From contig NZ_JAAUOE010000016.1 in the NCBI RefSeq assembly GCF_017114915.1, forward strand, positions 52,007 to 116,006: a stretch of 64,000 bases of DNA, read 5' to 3'. The notes below the pieces were generated by a model that was not told the origin of the DNA, made no database searches, and saw only the letters and a list, made by a program, of their open reading frames with translations. This stretch comes from Pseudomonas frederiksbergensis. Lineage in GTDB: Bacteria; Pseudomonadota; Gammaproteobacteria; Pseudomonadales; Pseudomonadaceae. Position numbers and translations under genes: made by a program. Positions 17,272 to 27,491 of this stretch are shown here, piece by piece; position 1 is the stretch's first letter, and every line of letters starts with the position of its first letter.

Positions 17272-18213
17272 GTGAAAGTTTCGCTGATCGTCCCGGTATT
17301 CAATGAAGAGCAGGCAATCAGTCTGTTCTATCAGGCGGTGCGCCGTGAGTTGAAACTCGATCCTTATGAAGTCGAGATCGTGTTCATCAATGACGGCAGT
17401 ACCGACCAGACGGCAGAGCAGGCCAAGGCCCTGGCCCAGCTCGATGAACAAGTATTGCTGATCAATTTCTCGCGTAACTTCGGCAAGGAACCGGCGTTGT
17501 TTGCCGGCCTGGAATACGCCACCGGCGATGCGGTGATCCCCATGGACGTGGACCTGCAGGATCCGATCAGTGTCATCCCGCGGTTGATTGCCGAGTGGCA
17601 GAAGGGCGCCGACGTGGTGCTCGCCAAACGCCGGGACCGTGCCAGCGACAGTTATCTGAAACGCCACAGCGCGGCGATGTTCTACCACTTGCTCAACCGG
17701 ATTTCCTACACCCGGATCGAAGAAAACGTCGGGGACTTTCGGCTCATGGACCGCAAGGTGGTCAATGTGATTCGCGCGCTCCCCGAGCATCAGTTGTTCA
17801 TGAAGGGCGTTCTGTCATGGGCCGGTTTCACCACCGTGGTGGTGGAATACGAGCGGGCCCGGCGCGTGGCGGGAAGCAGTAAATTCAATGGTTGGCGGCT
17901 GTGGAACCTGGCACTGGAAGGCATTACCTCGTTCAGCACCGTGCCGTTGCGGTTGTGGACTTACATCGGTGGCGGCATTTCGATCTTCGCGGTGCTGTAC
18001 GCGGTGTACATGGTGCTGGACAAGATTCTCTTCGGCAACAGCGTTCCCGGTTATCCCTCGTTGATGACGGCCATCCTGTTTCTGGGCGGCGTACAACTGA
18101 TCGGCATCGGCATCCTCGGTGAGTATGTCGGGCGCATTTACATCGAAGCCAAGCATCGGCCCCGTTATGTGATCAAGGACGTTGTTGGCGGCAAAGACCG
18201 GGTCGGGCTCTAG
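17272..18213 (+). CDS. GtrB-like family 2 glycosyltransferase (undecaprenyl-phosphate glycosyl transfer)
   Basis: A 313-residue GT2 enzyme of the GtrB/DPM1 type, expected to move a hexose from a nucleotide sugar to undecaprenyl phosphate on the cytoplasmic face. The GT-A fold starts immediately ([11 protein letters not shown]). [11 protein letters not shown] and MDVDLQDP supply the donor and metal-binding aspartates, and [13 protein letters not shown] is the family acceptor region. Two C-terminal membrane helices (around 228-250 and 262-285) anchor it. It starts at GTG 17272 with AGGAG about 11 bases upstream. It is followed within a base or two by a GtrII-like gene, so the pair resembles a serotype-conversion cassette, although no GtrA flippase is present. 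Confidence 0.85.
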   Translation: MKVSLIVPVFNEEQAISLFYQAVRRELKLDPYEVEIVFINDGSTDQTAEQAKALAQLDEQVLLINFSRNFGKEPALFAGLEYATGDAVIPMDVDLQDPISVIPRLIAEWQKGADVVLAKRRDRASDSYLKRHSAAMFYHLLNRISYTRIEENVGDFRLMDRKVVNVIRALPEHQLFMKGVLSWAGFTTVVVEYERARRVAGSSKFNGWRLWNLALEGITSFSTVPLRLWTYIGGGISIFAVLYAVYMVLDKILFGNSVPGYPSLMTAILFLGGVQLIGIGILGEYVGRIYIEAKHRPRYVIKDVVGGKDRVGL

Positions 18214-18214
18214 C

Positions 18215-19723
18215 ATGGGCAGACTGAGTGACTTCTTTGGCAGTGAACTTGGGTATCGGCGGGTCTGGCTGTTTTTTCTGATCGCGACCCTGGTTTATGT
18301 CCTTCCGCTGATCCTCGCCGACTACCCCTACATCGATGACAACTGGCGCACCCTGGCCGCCGGTACGGCTTGGGCGGGGCAGGGGCGGTTGTTCACCGAG
18401 CTGTTTTACAACGCGCTGACCTTCAGCGATGGCGCACCGAACATCTTTCCATTGCCGCTGTTGATCGCAGTGCTGGCCATGGCCTTTGCCTTGACCCGCC
18501 TGACGTTCCATTACTACCCACAGCCGACGCTGTCTTGCTGCCTGGTGGTGCTGCCGCTCTGGTACAACCCGTTCTTCCTGCAAAACCTGTCGTATCAATA
18601 CGACGGGCCGGCCATCACCCTGAGTCTGGTGGCGGTGATTTACGCGATCACATTTCGTCATCCCTCGCGCATTCTGCAATGGCTGGTGCCGGCCTTCCTG
18701 ATTGCGCTGGCGCTGGGGCTCTATCAGGTGAGCCTGAATGTGTTTCTGGGCCTGTGTTGCCTGGAACTGCTCAGGGGCGCGAATGACAAGTGGGCCTGGC
18801 GGCAGTGGTACGCGTCGATCGGCTGGAAAATCGCCCAGGCAGGGCTTGGCGGGTTGATCTACAGCGTCACGGCTTATCCGTACACGAATCAGAATCGCAC
18901 CTTGTTGCTGAACTGGGCGGCGGCGCCCTGGCGGCAACTGGAAATCAACTTCGGCCGCGTGCTGGAAAAAGTCGCGTTGCTGTTTCACGGGGGATTCACC
19001 TGGGTGTTCGCCGTGTTGCTGTTGTGTGCCATCGCCGGCTGCGTACGGCTGACCCGAAACGTGGTGACACGCCAGGACACGGCGTTGAGAAAAGTGGTGA
19101 TAGGCCTGGTGTGTGTGCTGGCCGTGCCGGCCGTGATCTTGCTGGTGTCGGGGGCCGCGCTGTTTTTCCGCGACTTCAATGAAGGCGCCAGAACCTTGAT
19201 GGGGTTCGCGGTGCTGTTGGTGCTGTTGTTCTATTTGAGCCATCTGGCGCTGGAGCGCATCCATGATCGGCTGACGCTGTTGTTGTTGGTTCCTCTGCTG
19301 ACCATGCTGTCGCTGTCCTACGCCTATGGTCGTGTGCTGACAATACAGAACACCTTTGCGTCCAGCGCGTTGTTTTCCCTGGGGCATGACATTGCGTCCC
19401 ATCGGCAACTGCGCGAAGCCAGGCGCATTTATATGTCGGTGAGTTATTCCGATCACTGGCTGGTGGGGGCCGCGGGCTCGTTCAAGCAAATGCCGGTGTT
19501 GCATTACCTGCTCAACATCAACTTCTACATGTTGGCGGAAAACCTGCCGAAGGCGGGCATCACCAACGTGGTCGCGGAGAGGGAGCGGCGCAACGCGACC
19601 CTGGTGGGTTACCAGGGTTATCCACCGCTGGTGGATAACAGGTTCTACCGCCTCTATCTGCTGGGCGATTACGGTTTCATCGTGATGAAAGAACCTGTCC
19701 CGATCACCACGCTTAAGTGGTGA
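18215..19723 (+). CDS. GtrII-like polytopic glucosyltransferase
   Basis: A 502-residue integral membrane protein with about ten hydrophobic segments. The N-terminal lumenal-type motif PYIDDNWRTLAAGTAWAGQGR, with its acidic DD pair near residue 36, matches the glucosyl transferase GtrII family. Those enzymes transfer a lipid-linked sugar to O-antigen or another surface polymer on the periplasmic side. The preceding GtrB-like gene would supply the lipid-linked donor and the following GT39 gene a related activity. ATG 18215 lies two bases after the upstream stop; an in-frame TTG at 18182 would overlap the previous gene. The acceptor is unknown. Confidence 0.78.
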   Translation: MGRLSDFFGSELGYRRVWLFFLIATLVYVLPLILADYPYIDDNWRTLAAGTAWAGQGRLFTELFYNALTFSDGAPNIFPLPLLIAVLAMAFALTRLTFHYYPQPTLSCCLVVLPLWYNPFFLQNLSYQYDGPAITLSLVAVIYAITFRHPSRILQWLVPAFLIALALGLYQVSLNVFLGLCCLELLRGANDKWAWRQWYASIGWKIAQAGLGGLIYSVTAYPYTNQNRTLLLNWAAAPWRQLEINFGRVLEKVALLFHGGFTWVFAVLLLCAIAGCVRLTRNVVTRQDTALRKVVIGLVCVLAVPAVILLVSGAALFFRDFNEGARTLMGFAVLLVLLFYLSHLALERIHDRLTLLLLVPLLTMLSLSYAYGRVLTIQNTFASSALFSLGHDIASHRQLREARRIYMSVSYSDHWLVGAAGSFKQMPVLHYLLNINFYMLAENLPKAGITNVVAERERRNATLVGYQGYPPLVDNRFYRLYLLGDYGFIVMKEPVPITTLKW

Positions 19724-21276
19724 ATCCGGTGAGCGCCTCTTCGATTTATCCCAAAAGTTTTTCATCCCTGATTGCCGATGGGGCGGGTCTGCTGGCGGTG
19801 CTGGCGATCGCATTGTTCGTGAGGTTTCACGCGATCACCGTGCCGGTCATCTGGTACGACGAGGCCTACAGCATATTGCTGGCCGAGGGTTCGCCTACGT
19901 TTATCTGGGCCACGACGGCGCGGGATGTTCATCCGCCGCTTTACTATGCCTTGCTGCATTTCTGGATGTTGCTGTTCGGTAACGGGGTGTTGGCTGCACG
20001 GTCCCTGAGTGCCCTGGCCGATGTCGGCACGCTGTTGCTGTGCATTAAATTGATGAGCCTGATGGCCACGCGAAGGGCGACCTGGATAGCAGCATTGTTG
20101 TTGGCACTGCTGCCGATATCGGTGCGCTACAGCCAGGAAGTGCGAATGTACACCTTGCTCGGTTTCTGGCTGATGGGCGCGACCGTGGCGCTGGTGTGCT
20201 GGGTCAAGGCGCCGGAGCAAAAGCGTTACCCGGTGTTTTACGTGCTGCTGATGACGGCCGCGTTCTATACGCATTACTTCGCCGCGTTGTGTGTGTTGGT
20301 GCATTGGCTTTGTTGGTGGCGCGTGCGCACGGTGTCTGTTGGTGCATGGACATTGGCCAACAGCGCCATTGTGTTGTTGTACCTGCCGTGGATACCGCCT
20401 CTGATCAATCAATTGCTGCGAATGGACGGGCTCGAGTGGATACCACCGCTCACTTGGCAAACAGTACTGACCTTCGTTTGGCAACTGGTGGTGATGGAGG
20501 GTTCGGCCGGTTACTTATGGCGCATGACGCCCTTGGTTTTTATTGTGGTCTGCGCCGCTGCGGTACTGCTCAAGGCTCGCAATGAGCGATTTTTTCGCAT
20601 CTTGCTGGTGGCTTATTTCTTTGTACCGGTACTGACCGTGTTTCTGGTGTCGCTGATCATTCCGATCTTCAATGCCCGCTACCTGGTGTTCGCCGCCGCC
20701 GCGTTGCCCCTTATCGTTGCGCTCGCGCTGGACACATGGAGTCAACACCACGCCGCCCTTTGCGCTGTCGCACTGGCTTTCATGGTGTGGGCAGAAGTCC
20801 ATGGGCTTTCGGCGGTTTATGCACAAACCGATGAGATGAACGGCACAATCATTCGCAGAGACGCGAGGCTGGACGCCGTGGTGGCGGGGCTCGGCCGCGA
20901 AGTCCATCCGGGTGACGAAGTCGTTGTGGATAACCTGTATTGGTACTTGCCGTTCATGTACTACAACTCGATGGGTATTCAGCCGAGGCTATACGTCTTC
21001 AAAACACCGACAGGCACCCTTTGGGGAACCGCCGAATACGGTGGTTGGGCGCTTATACCCCGTCATCTGCACTCGATTTTCTTCAACGATTTTTCAGCCC
21101 TGAAACTGGATGCCAGAAGGATCTGGTGGGTAACGGGCGTCGCACGTCCTGAACATGACGCCTGGTTTCCCAAACACTGGAAACAGGTGCTGACGCTAAA
21201 AGAAGGGGACAGTGAGGCCCGTTTGTTTATCCGGGAGGGTGCGCCCACCGGTGAGGTTGGCGCTGATCCGGATTGA
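19717..21276 (+). CDS. Family 39 membrane glycosyltransferase (ArnT/PMT-like)
   Basis: A 519-residue polytopic membrane protein of the GT39/GT-C type. The first periplasmic loop carries VIWYDEAYS (catalytic-type acidic residues near 46-47) and DVHPPLYYALLHFW, the signature also found in ArnT and bacterial PMT-like enzymes. About ten membrane segments follow and then a C-terminal periplasmic domain. It uses a polyprenyl-linked sugar to glycosylate a lipid, polymer or protein; the acceptor is not evident. The GTG at 19717 overlaps the end of the preceding gene; GTG 19729 is an alternative. It closes a three-gene cassette for surface glycosylation. The 3' side is a repeated inverted element, not a terminator. 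Confidence 0.82.
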   Translation: MVNPVSASSIYPKSFSSLIADGAGLLAVLAIALFVRFHAITVPVIWYDEAYSILLAEGSPTFIWATTARDVHPPLYYALLHFWMLLFGNGVLAARSLSALADVGTLLLCIKLMSLMATRRATWIAALLLALLPISVRYSQEVRMYTLLGFWLMGATVALVCWVKAPEQKRYPVFYVLLMTAAFYTHYFAALCVLVHWLCWWRVRTVSVGAWTLANSAIVLLYLPWIPPLINQLLRMDGLEWIPPLTWQTVLTFVWQLVVMEGSAGYLWRMTPLVFIVVCAAAVLLKARNERFFRILLVAYFFVPVLTVFLVSLIIPIFNARYLVFAAAALPLIVALALDTWSQHHAALCAVALAFMVWAEVHGLSAVYAQTDEMNGTIIRRDARLDAVVAGLGREVHPGDEVVVDNLYWYLPFMYYNSMGIQPRLYVFKTPTGTLWGTAEYGGWALIPRHLHSIFFNDFSALKLDARRIWWVTGVARPEHDAWFPKHWKQVLTLKEGDSEARLFIREGAPTGEVGADPD

Positions 21277-21279
21277 CCG

Positions 21280-21410
21280 ATCGTTCCCACGCAGAGCATG
21301 ACCGATCGTTCCCACGCTCTGCGTGGGAATGCCTCAATGGACGCTCCGCGTCCGCTCTTGGGACGCGGAGCGTCCCGGGCTGCATTCCCACGCAGAGCGT
21401 GGGAACGATC
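21280..21410. repeat. Intergenic inverted-repeat element, copy 1
   Basis: The outer arms ATCGTTCCCACGCTCTGCGT and its complement flank an inner pair (GGACGCTCCGCGTCC and GGACGCGGAGCGTCC). A partial extra outer arm (ATCGTTCCCACGCAGAGC) precedes the unit at 21280. Further copies are at 33166-33275 and 44071-44172. All three are intergenic and close to gene 3' ends. Confidence 0.8.
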
Positions 21411-21416
21411 AAACCT

Positions 21417-22823
21417 TTATGCTGTAAGCCTGGATTGGCGCACCGGCAACTCGACCCGAAATGTGGTGCCCACCCCGACCTCGCTACGCACCGAAATATC
21501 ACCCCGGTGTTTTTTCACGATGCCATAGGACAGGGACAACCCGAGCCCGGTCCCCTGGCCCACCGGTTTGGTGGTGTAGAACGGGTCGAATATTTTCTGC
21601 AGGCATTCCGGCTCGATGCCTGATCCGGTGTCCGCCACCTCGATCGACACCGTTTCACCTTCAAGCCCGGTGCGCAGTGTGATGGTGCCCCGTTCCGGCC
21701 CCATGGCCTGAGACGCGTTGACGATCAGGTTCATGATCACCTGATTGATCTGCGACGGCAGGCATTCGATGTCGGGCAGGTCCTGATACTCCTTCACCAC
21801 ATCGGCCTTGTACTTGAGTTCATTGGCGACGATGTTCAAGGTCGACTCGATGCCTTGTTGCAGATTGGCCCACTGCCATTCCTGATTGGAGTCGACGCGG
21901 GAGAAGTCCTTCAGGTCCTTGACGATCTGCCCGACCCGGTTGATGCCGTCCTTGGACTCCTTGATCAACAGCGGAATGTCTTCGCGCAGGAATTCCAGTT
22001 CGACCCGTTCACGCATCTGACCGAGACGTTCGATGACCTCGCTTGAGGTAATGGCAGCCTCCGCCTCCCGATAGGCATCGAGCATGTCTTGCAGTTGTCT
22101 GAAATAGCCGTCGAGGGCGCCGAGGTTGGAGGAAATGAAGCCGATGGGGTTATTGATTTCATGGGCGACACCCGCTGCCAGTTGCCCCAGGGAGGCGAGT
22201 TTTTCCGCCTGCACCAGTTGGCTTTCCAGTTGTTTGCGCTCGTCGATTTCCCGCTGCAACGCTTCGCTGGCCTGCTTGAACTCGGTTGTGCGCTGCTCCA
22301 CCAGATGCTCCAGATGGCTCATCTGAATCGACGCCCGCTTGGTCATGTCCCATTTGGTGAGCAGGGTGTTGGCCATCTGCTGGACTTCAATGTTGTCGAA
22401 CGGTTTTTTCAGAATCAGCAGGCGATCATGGGCCTGCAAGCGGTCCAGCAATTCATCCCACGAATAGTCGGAATAGGCGGTACACACCACCACTTGCAGG
22501 CTCGGGTCTTCCCGCCACAGGTGTTCGATGGTCTGTGCACCGTCCCAGCCCTCAGGCATGCGCATGTCGACGAAGGCCAGGGCGTAGGGGCGGTTTTCCT
22601 GTAAGGCCTGGATGAGTTTGCCCAAACCTTCCTGACCGCCATAAGCCGAATCCAGCTCGAACAGAAGGTGGGTGGATTTCACTTCACTGCCGAACAGCGC
22701 GGCCTCCATTTCGTCCAGTTCTGCATGATGTGCGGATGTTGGGGTGAGGATCTTGCGAAAATCATCATGGATGGACGGTGTGTCGTCGATCAGCAGAATG
22801 CGTCGGTTCGAAAGCTCGCTCAT
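21417..22823 (-). CDS. REC-histidine kinase hybrid of the c-di-GMP/peroxidase operon
   Basis: A 468-residue cytoplasmic signalling protein. An N-terminal receiver domain (about 1-150; [16 protein letters not shown], phosphoacceptor Asp86 in [10 protein letters not shown], Lys in LKKPFD) precedes a coiled coil at about 165-210. A HisKA H-box follows ([12 protein letters not shown], His221), then a HATPase with [15 protein letters not shown] and [13 protein letters not shown]. It has no membrane segment or other sensor, so input probably comes by phosphotransfer to the receiver, or from the membrane kinase encoded just upstream. Its start overlaps that kinase's stop by 4 bp (ATGA). Its receiver is closely related to those of the two GGDEF-EAL proteins in the same operon, which points to internal duplication. 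Confidence 0.87.
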   Translation of the reverse strand: MSELSNRRILLIDDTPSIHDDFRKILTPTSAHHAELDEMEAALFGSEVKSTHLLFELDSAYGGQEGLGKLIQALQENRPYALAFVDMRMPEGWDGAQTIEHLWREDPSLQVVVCTAYSDYSWDELLDRLQAHDRLLILKKPFDNIEVQQMANTLLTKWDMTKRASIQMSHLEHLVEQRTTEFKQASEALQREIDERKQLESQLVQAEKLASLGQLAAGVAHEINNPIGFISSNLGALDGYFRQLQDMLDAYREAEAAITSSEVIERLGQMRERVELEFLREDIPLLIKESKDGINRVGQIVKDLKDFSRVDSNQEWQWANLQQGIESTLNIVANELKYKADVVKEYQDLPDIECLPSQINQVIMNLIVNASQAMGPERGTITLRTGLEGETVSIEVADTGSGIEPECLQKIFDPFYTTKPVGQGTGLGLSLSYGIVKKHRGDISVRSEVGVGTTFRVELPVRQSRLTA

Positions 22824-24628
22824 GCTTCCTCCATCACGGGTTTCAACGGAATCTGCAGGGTGAACAGCGCGCCTTTGCCCGGCCCGTCACTGTGAACGGT
22901 GAGGTGGCCGTTCATCTCGATCGCGGCCAGGGCGCAGCTGTGCAGGCCGAAGCCGTGACCATCCTTGCGGGTGGTGAAACCGTGGGCAAAGATCCGCGTC
23001 ATGTTCTGCGGCGCAATGCCTTCACCGTCATCCTTGACGCTGATCTGCAGGATCGTGCCGTCGACGACTTTTACCCCAAGGGTGATTTGCCGCGTGCGGT
23101 TGCTGGGGTCGGCCATGGCGTATTTGGCATTGCTGATCAGGTTGATCAGGATCAGCAGCAAGCGGTGCTTGTCGCCCATCACTTGCGGCACCTCGCCGTA
23201 CTCCTTGACCACCGTGACATGATGCCGGGTCAGGGCGCCAGCGTTCATGCGCAGGGCATCTTCGAGCAATTGGCTGATGTACAGCGGCTCCATCAGGCTG
23301 TTGGCCCCCGCATAGGACTGCTGGGTGGCGACGATGTCTTTGATGTGATCCACGCTTTTGCTCAATTGCGCGAGTTCATCGGTCATGTCTTGCTGCTCGA
23401 GGGCAATCGCCTCCACCAGCTGATTCAAATAGCCAGGCAGCAGTTTTCCTTTGTCGTTCTGGGTCAGAAAGGTGCCCAGGTCGCTTTGATGTTCGTTGAT
23501 CAGCTGCATCGCCTTGCCCAATCCCTGGGCCTTGCTGCTGCGCAGCCGGCGGGTGACCAGGTCGGCCGAGATGTTCACGCTGTTGAGCACGTTGCCGACG
23601 TTGTGCAACACGTTGGTGGCGATTTCGGCCATCCCGGCCTGACGCGCGGTGTCGAGCAATTCGCTCTGGGCATTCTTGAGTTCGCGGGTGCGTTCTTCGA
23701 CCCGTCGCTCGAGGACGTCATTGGCGGTTTGCAACTCCTTGTTGACCCGGTTGATCTCCGCGAAGCTGCGCATCAGGCGAATCGCCAGGTACACCAGCAC
23801 CAGTACCAACAGCGTCGAAAACACCAGCATGTAGAAGTGGTAGCGCTGGTCGATGGCATCGGTTTGCTGCTGGTCCTTGTTCAGCAGGCCGGTAATGTCG
23901 TCGAGTCGTTCGGCCACCGGAATGGCTTCGATGTCTTCCAGTAATCGATTGACCACCGGTTGCTCACGCAGGATCAGAGTGACGTGGTTACTCAAAATAT
24001 CGATCGGGCTGTGGAACTGCTCCGGCAATCGTTGCTTGTTAACCCCCAGATTGTTCAGCCCCAGCAGAATATCCGCCGCTTTATCGTCGGAGGTGACCTG
24101 GGCGAATTCCAGGCTGCTGAGCAGCAAGTCGTAAGTGTCGGTGGCGATGTTCTGCAGTTGCAGCTTGTCTTCATCCGGCAATTGGGCGAGCGGTTGCTGG
24201 ATGTCGTCTTCGGCAGTCGGCAGAAACGCCAGTGAGTTGCGCAGCACCGCGTTGTGGGATTTGAACTGTTCCACCAGCCTGGTTTTTTCCTGGATGGCGG
24301 CGTGGTATGCATCATGGCTGGCATGCCAGATGGGGTCGTTGCGGCCGTGATTGGACTCCATGGTCTCGAACAGCTCCCACAGGCGTGTCATCTCGCTCAG
24401 CGGTGCCACCAGCGGATCGTAGTTATGACTGATGGCGATCCTGGCCTTGAGAATCTCGGTTTCCCATTGCGCGTTCAACTGTTTGATCCGGCCGATCAAA
24501 TCCCGGGATTCGGTGTAGGTCGATGCCTCGTTCGAGTTGGACTTGAGATACAGGAACAACAGCATCGAGGCCAGCAGCAAAGCCACGCCACTGAGCAACG
24601 CCAGATTGCGACGGTGGTGCGTTTTCAT
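22820..24628 (-). CDS. Membrane sensor histidine kinase with atypical H-box
   Basis: A 602-residue inner-membrane kinase. Helices at about 10-30 and 255-280 bracket a roughly 225-residue all-helical periplasmic sensor, likely of the DAHL type. A coiled coil follows. The phosphoacceptor region reads MAEIATNVLHNVGNVLNSVN (His342) instead of the common HELxNPL box. The HATPase region has NLISNAKYAM, DDGEGI and GHGFGLHSCALAA. ATG 24628 has a good GGAGG upstream. Its 5' end overlaps the di-haem peroxidase stop and its 3' end overlaps the REC-kinase start, each by 4 bp, so the three are translationally coupled. The helical sensor could bind the peroxidase or a small ligand; this is inference. Confidence 0.82.
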   Translation of the reverse strand: MKTHHRRNLALLSGVALLLASMLLFLYLKSNSNEASTYTESRDLIGRIKQLNAQWETEILKARIAISHNYDPLVAPLSEMTRLWELFETMESNHGRNDPIWHASHDAYHAAIQEKTRLVEQFKSHNAVLRNSLAFLPTAEDDIQQPLAQLPDEDKLQLQNIATDTYDLLLSSLEFAQVTSDDKAADILLGLNNLGVNKQRLPEQFHSPIDILSNHVTLILREQPVVNRLLEDIEAIPVAERLDDITGLLNKDQQQTDAIDQRYHFYMLVFSTLLVLVLVYLAIRLMRSFAEINRVNKELQTANDVLERRVEERTRELKNAQSELLDTARQAGMAEIATNVLHNVGNVLNSVNISADLVTRRLRSSKAQGLGKAMQLINEHQSDLGTFLTQNDKGKLLPGYLNQLVEAIALEQQDMTDELAQLSKSVDHIKDIVATQQSYAGANSLMEPLYISQLLEDALRMNAGALTRHHVTVVKEYGEVPQVMGDKHRLLLILINLISNAKYAMADPSNRTRQITLGVKVVDGTILQISVKDDGEGIAPQNMTRIFAHGFTTRKDGHGFGLHSCALAAIEMNGHLTVHSDGPGKGALFTLQIPLKPVMEEA

Positions 24629-25584
24629 AAAGGTTTGCCTCCCCACTCACCGGTCAGGGTCTTGAGGAATTTTATGATCAAGGCCTTATCCTCATCAGAG
24701 GGCACGCGACCGAGCTGGAACTTGAACATCACATCCACCGCTTCTTCGAGGTTTTTTGCCGAGCCGTCGTGAAAATACGGCGCGGTCACGGCGACGTTGC
24801 GCAGGCTCGGCACCTTGAACACGTTGCGGTCCTCTTCAGCCTTGGTGACCAGATAGCGGCCCAGATCGGCTTCGGTGGGGTTGCCCCGGACCTGGAAGTA
24901 ATCGCCCATGACCCCGAATTTCTGGAACATGTTGCCGCCGATGTTCACTCCCTGATGGCATGCGATGCAGCCATAGCCCTTGAAGCGTTGGTAGCCGTAC
25001 TTTTCTTCGATCGTGAGAATATCGGTATTGCCCAGCAGGTATTGGTCGAAGCGCGAGTTGGCGCTGATCAGTGTGCGTTCGTAGGTGGCCAGGGCCTTTT
25101 GCACATTGTTCATGGTCACGCCGTCGGGATAGGCCTTGGCGAAAGCGCTTTTGTAAGCCGGATCAGCGGCCAGTATCTGAACGACATGCTCCCAATGACT
25201 GCCCATTTCACTGGGGCTCTGCACCACTTCGTGGGCCTGTGCTTCCAGGGTGTCGGCCCGGCCATTCCAGAATTGCCGGAAGTTCAGGCTCGCGTTGAAC
25301 ACGCTCGGGGTATTGATCGTCAAGGGATCGCCTTTGAAGCCAATGGACAACGCTTTGTCGTCGGCACCACCGCTTTCCAGACGATGGCAACTGGCGCAGG
25401 ACAGGCTGTTGTTGACCGACAGCCGTGGTTCGTTGAACAACCGGCGACCGAGTTCGACTTGCAAGGGATTCTGCTCGGGCACCGCGGGCAAGGGTTTGAG
25501 CGGTTCGTCCAACGGTGCGCCACTGGCTATCAGACAACAGCCGAACAGAGGTGCAAGGAGCAAGTAGTAGAAGGAGCGCGACAT
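24625..25584 (-). CDS. Di-haem cytochrome c peroxidase (MauG/CcpA family)
   Basis: A 319-residue exported protein with two c-type haem motifs, CASCH (63-67) and CIACH (206-210). Residues 1-22 form a signal peptide. Around the haems are blocks expected for bacterial cytochrome c peroxidases (LGRRLFNEPRLS, FWNGRADTLEAQA, VFKVPSLRNVAVTAPYFHDGS). It would reduce periplasmic H2O2 with electrons from a small cytochrome or, as in MauG, oxidise another substrate. ATG 25584 has AAGGA upstream. Its stop overlaps the start of a membrane histidine kinase, and upstream lie two REC-GGDEF-EAL genes. That context suggests a sensory or output role in signalling rather than simple detoxification, which is inference. 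Confidence 0.88.
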   Translation of the reverse strand: MSRSFYYLLLAPLFGCCLIASGAPLDEPLKPLPAVPEQNPLQVELGRRLFNEPRLSVNNSLSCASCHRLESGGADDKALSIGFKGDPLTINTPSVFNASLNFRQFWNGRADTLEAQAHEVVQSPSEMGSHWEHVVQILAADPAYKSAFAKAYPDGVTMNNVQKALATYERTLISANSRFDQYLLGNTDILTIEEKYGYQRFKGYGCIACHQGVNIGGNMFQKFGVMGDYFQVRGNPTEADLGRYLVTKAEEDRNVFKVPSLRNVAVTAPYFHDGSAKNLEEAVDVMFKFQLGRVPSDEDKALIIKFLKTLTGEWGGKPL

Positions 25585-25628
25585 CTTATGATTCCTTGGC
25601 GCAGGGCCTGTGTGTCGTTGCACATCGT

Positions 25629-27491
25629 TCAGAAGGTGGGCTTTACGGATCTCAGGTATTGCACGAAGGCGTCCGGCGCCACGGCTTTGCTGAAGTAGTA
25701 ACCCTGGCCTTCCTCGCACTGGAGGGCCTTGAGAAAATTCAGTTGTTCGAGGGTTTCCACCCCTTCGGCAATGACCGTCAGATTGAGGCTCTTGCCCAGG
25801 CTGATGATGGCGCCGACCAGGGCTGCGTCATTGCTGTCACAGCCCAGACCCCGAATGAATGACTGGTCGATTTTCAGTACATCGATGGGAAACCGTTGCA
25901 AGTAACTCAGGCTGGAATAGCCGGTGCCGAAGTCATCGATGGCCAGCCGTACCCCCAAAGCCTTGAGCCGATTCAGCGCGACCATCGTGGCCTCGACGTT
26001 CTGCATCAATACGCCTTCGGTGATTTCCAGCTCCAGCAAGGCGGGGTCCATATTGGTTTGCTGGAGTATCTGTTCGATGCCTTCGACAAAATCCCGCTGG
26101 CGGAAATCGATGGCCGACACGTTCACCGACATGCTCAGATCCGGCAGGCCATTCGCCTGCCAGGCACGGGCTTGTCGACAGGCTTGGGCCAGCACCCATT
26201 TGCTCAAGGGCACGATCAGGCCGCTGTCTTCGGCCACACCAATGAAGTCTGTCGGGTAGATACAGCCATGCCCCGGTTTTTGCCAGCGGATCAACGCCTC
26301 GGCGCCGACCACTTTGCCGCTGCCCAGGTCAAGTTTCGGTTGGTAATGCAGGACAAATTCGTCTCGCTCCAGCGCCAGGCGAATACCCGACTCGATGGTT
26401 TGCTGTTCCCGGGCGCGCTGGTTCATCTCATCGATGAAAAAACTGAAATCGTTGGGGCCGCTTTCCTTGACGTTGCGCATCGCGGTTTCGGCCTTCTTGA
26501 TCAGGGCGATGGCATCGAAACCGTCATCGGGGTAGATGCTGATGCCCAGGCTGGCGGTCACGCTCAGGTCGTGGCCGGCAATGTGTTGAGGCGCGCGTAT
26601 GGCGTTCAAGAGTTTTTCGGCGATGCCCTGGGTCTGTTGCGGGTGATGGATGTCCGCCAGGACCACCACAAATTCATCGGAGCCGTAGCGAAACACCGAG
26701 TCGGAGGCGCGCACGCAGGCCATCAGGCTTTGCCCGACACGTTTGAGCATCTCGTCACCGGTCGGGTGACCCAACGCATTGTTGATACGCTTGAAGCGAT
26801 CGAGTCCCAGAAACATCACGGCCAGTTGTTTGTCATGACGCCTGGACAGGGCGAGGGACTGGTTCAGCCGGTCACCCAGCAAAGTGCTGTTGGGCAACTC
26901 GGTCAACACGTCGTACTGCAACAGATGAGACACCTTGAGCAGCTCGTGGACCCGGGCTTCGATGGTTTGCTCCAGGGTCTGTACTTTCACTGCCGCGTCT
27001 TGTGCCATCTGCCACTTCCAGGTCAGGGCGCTGGCCATCTGGCGGATTTCCAGACTGTCGAAGGGTTTTTTCAACACCAGCAACTGATCACCGAACTCCA
27101 GTCGCTCGGCCATGGCTTCCCAGGTGTAATCGGAGAAGGCCGTGCACAGTGCGATTTGCAGGTGAGGATCGACCTTCCAGAGCCGTTCGATGGTTTCCAG
27201 CCCGTCCCAGCCCGGGGGCATGCGCATGTCGGTGAACGCCATGGCGTAAGGGCGACCTTGTGCCTGGGCACGCTTGACCAGTTTGAGCGCCTCCTGGCCC
27301 TGATAAGCGGAGTCGAGCTGGAATACCGGCCGAGCCGGTCGCTGGGTGCCGAACAGCGCGGTTTCAGTGTCGGCGAGGGTGTGTTCATCCTCGGTGTCGG
27401 CGCCGAGAATCTTGCGAAAGTCCTCATGGATCGAGGGCGTGTCGTCGATGATCAGGATGCGCCGGTTGGCCTGGACGAATGATGTCTTCAT
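25629..27491 (-). CDS. REC-GGDEF-EAL response regulator, probable c-di-GMP phosphodiesterase
   Basis: A 620-residue cytoplasmic protein. The receiver at about 10-150 ([17 protein letters not shown]; Asp in [11 protein letters not shown]) is followed by a GGDEF domain at about 195-350 and an EAL domain at about 365-610. The diguanylate cyclase motif is GSDEF (Gly270-Phe274) with the second glycine replaced, so cyclase activity is doubtful. The EAL domain looks complete: EAL at 398-400, [28 protein letters not shown] and VIAEGVET. I therefore predict net c-di-GMP hydrolysis, controlled by phosphorylation. Its start overlaps the stop of the upstream GGDEF-EAL gene by 4 bp. A 44-bp gap separates it from the peroxidase gene downstream. 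Confidence 0.88.
   Translation of the reverse strand: MKTSFVQANRRILIIDDTPSIHEDFRKILGADTEDEHTLADTETALFGTQRPARPVFQLDSAYQGQEALKLVKRAQAQGRPYAMAFTDMRMPPGWDGLETIERLWKVDPHLQIALCTAFSDYTWEAMAERLEFGDQLLVLKKPFDSLEIRQMASALTWKWQMAQDAAVKVQTLEQTIEARVHELLKVSHLLQYDVLTELPNSTLLGDRLNQSLALSRRHDKQLAVMFLGLDRFKRINNALGHPTGDEMLKRVGQSLMACVRASDSVFRYGSDEFVVVLADIHHPQQTQGIAEKLLNAIRAPQHIAGHDLSVTASLGISIYPDDGFDAIALIKKAETAMRNVKESGPNDFSFFIDEMNQRAREQQTIESGIRLALERDEFVLHYQPKLDLGSGKVVGAEALIRWQKPGHGCIYPTDFIGVAEDSGLIVPLSKWVLAQACRQARAWQANGLPDLSMSVNVSAIDFRQRDFVEGIEQILQQTNMDPALLELEITEGVLMQNVEATMVALNRLKALGVRLAIDDFGTGYSSLSYLQRFPIDVLKIDQSFIRGLGCDSNDAALVGAIISLGKSLNLTVIAEGVETLEQLNFLKALQCEEGQGYYFSKAVAPDAFVQYLRSVKPTF

Noticed and set aside
18173..19813. 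546-codon minus-strand frame opposite the GtrII-like gene
   Set aside because: Extremely Gln/His/Arg-rich, the usual product of reading a membrane protein gene backwards.
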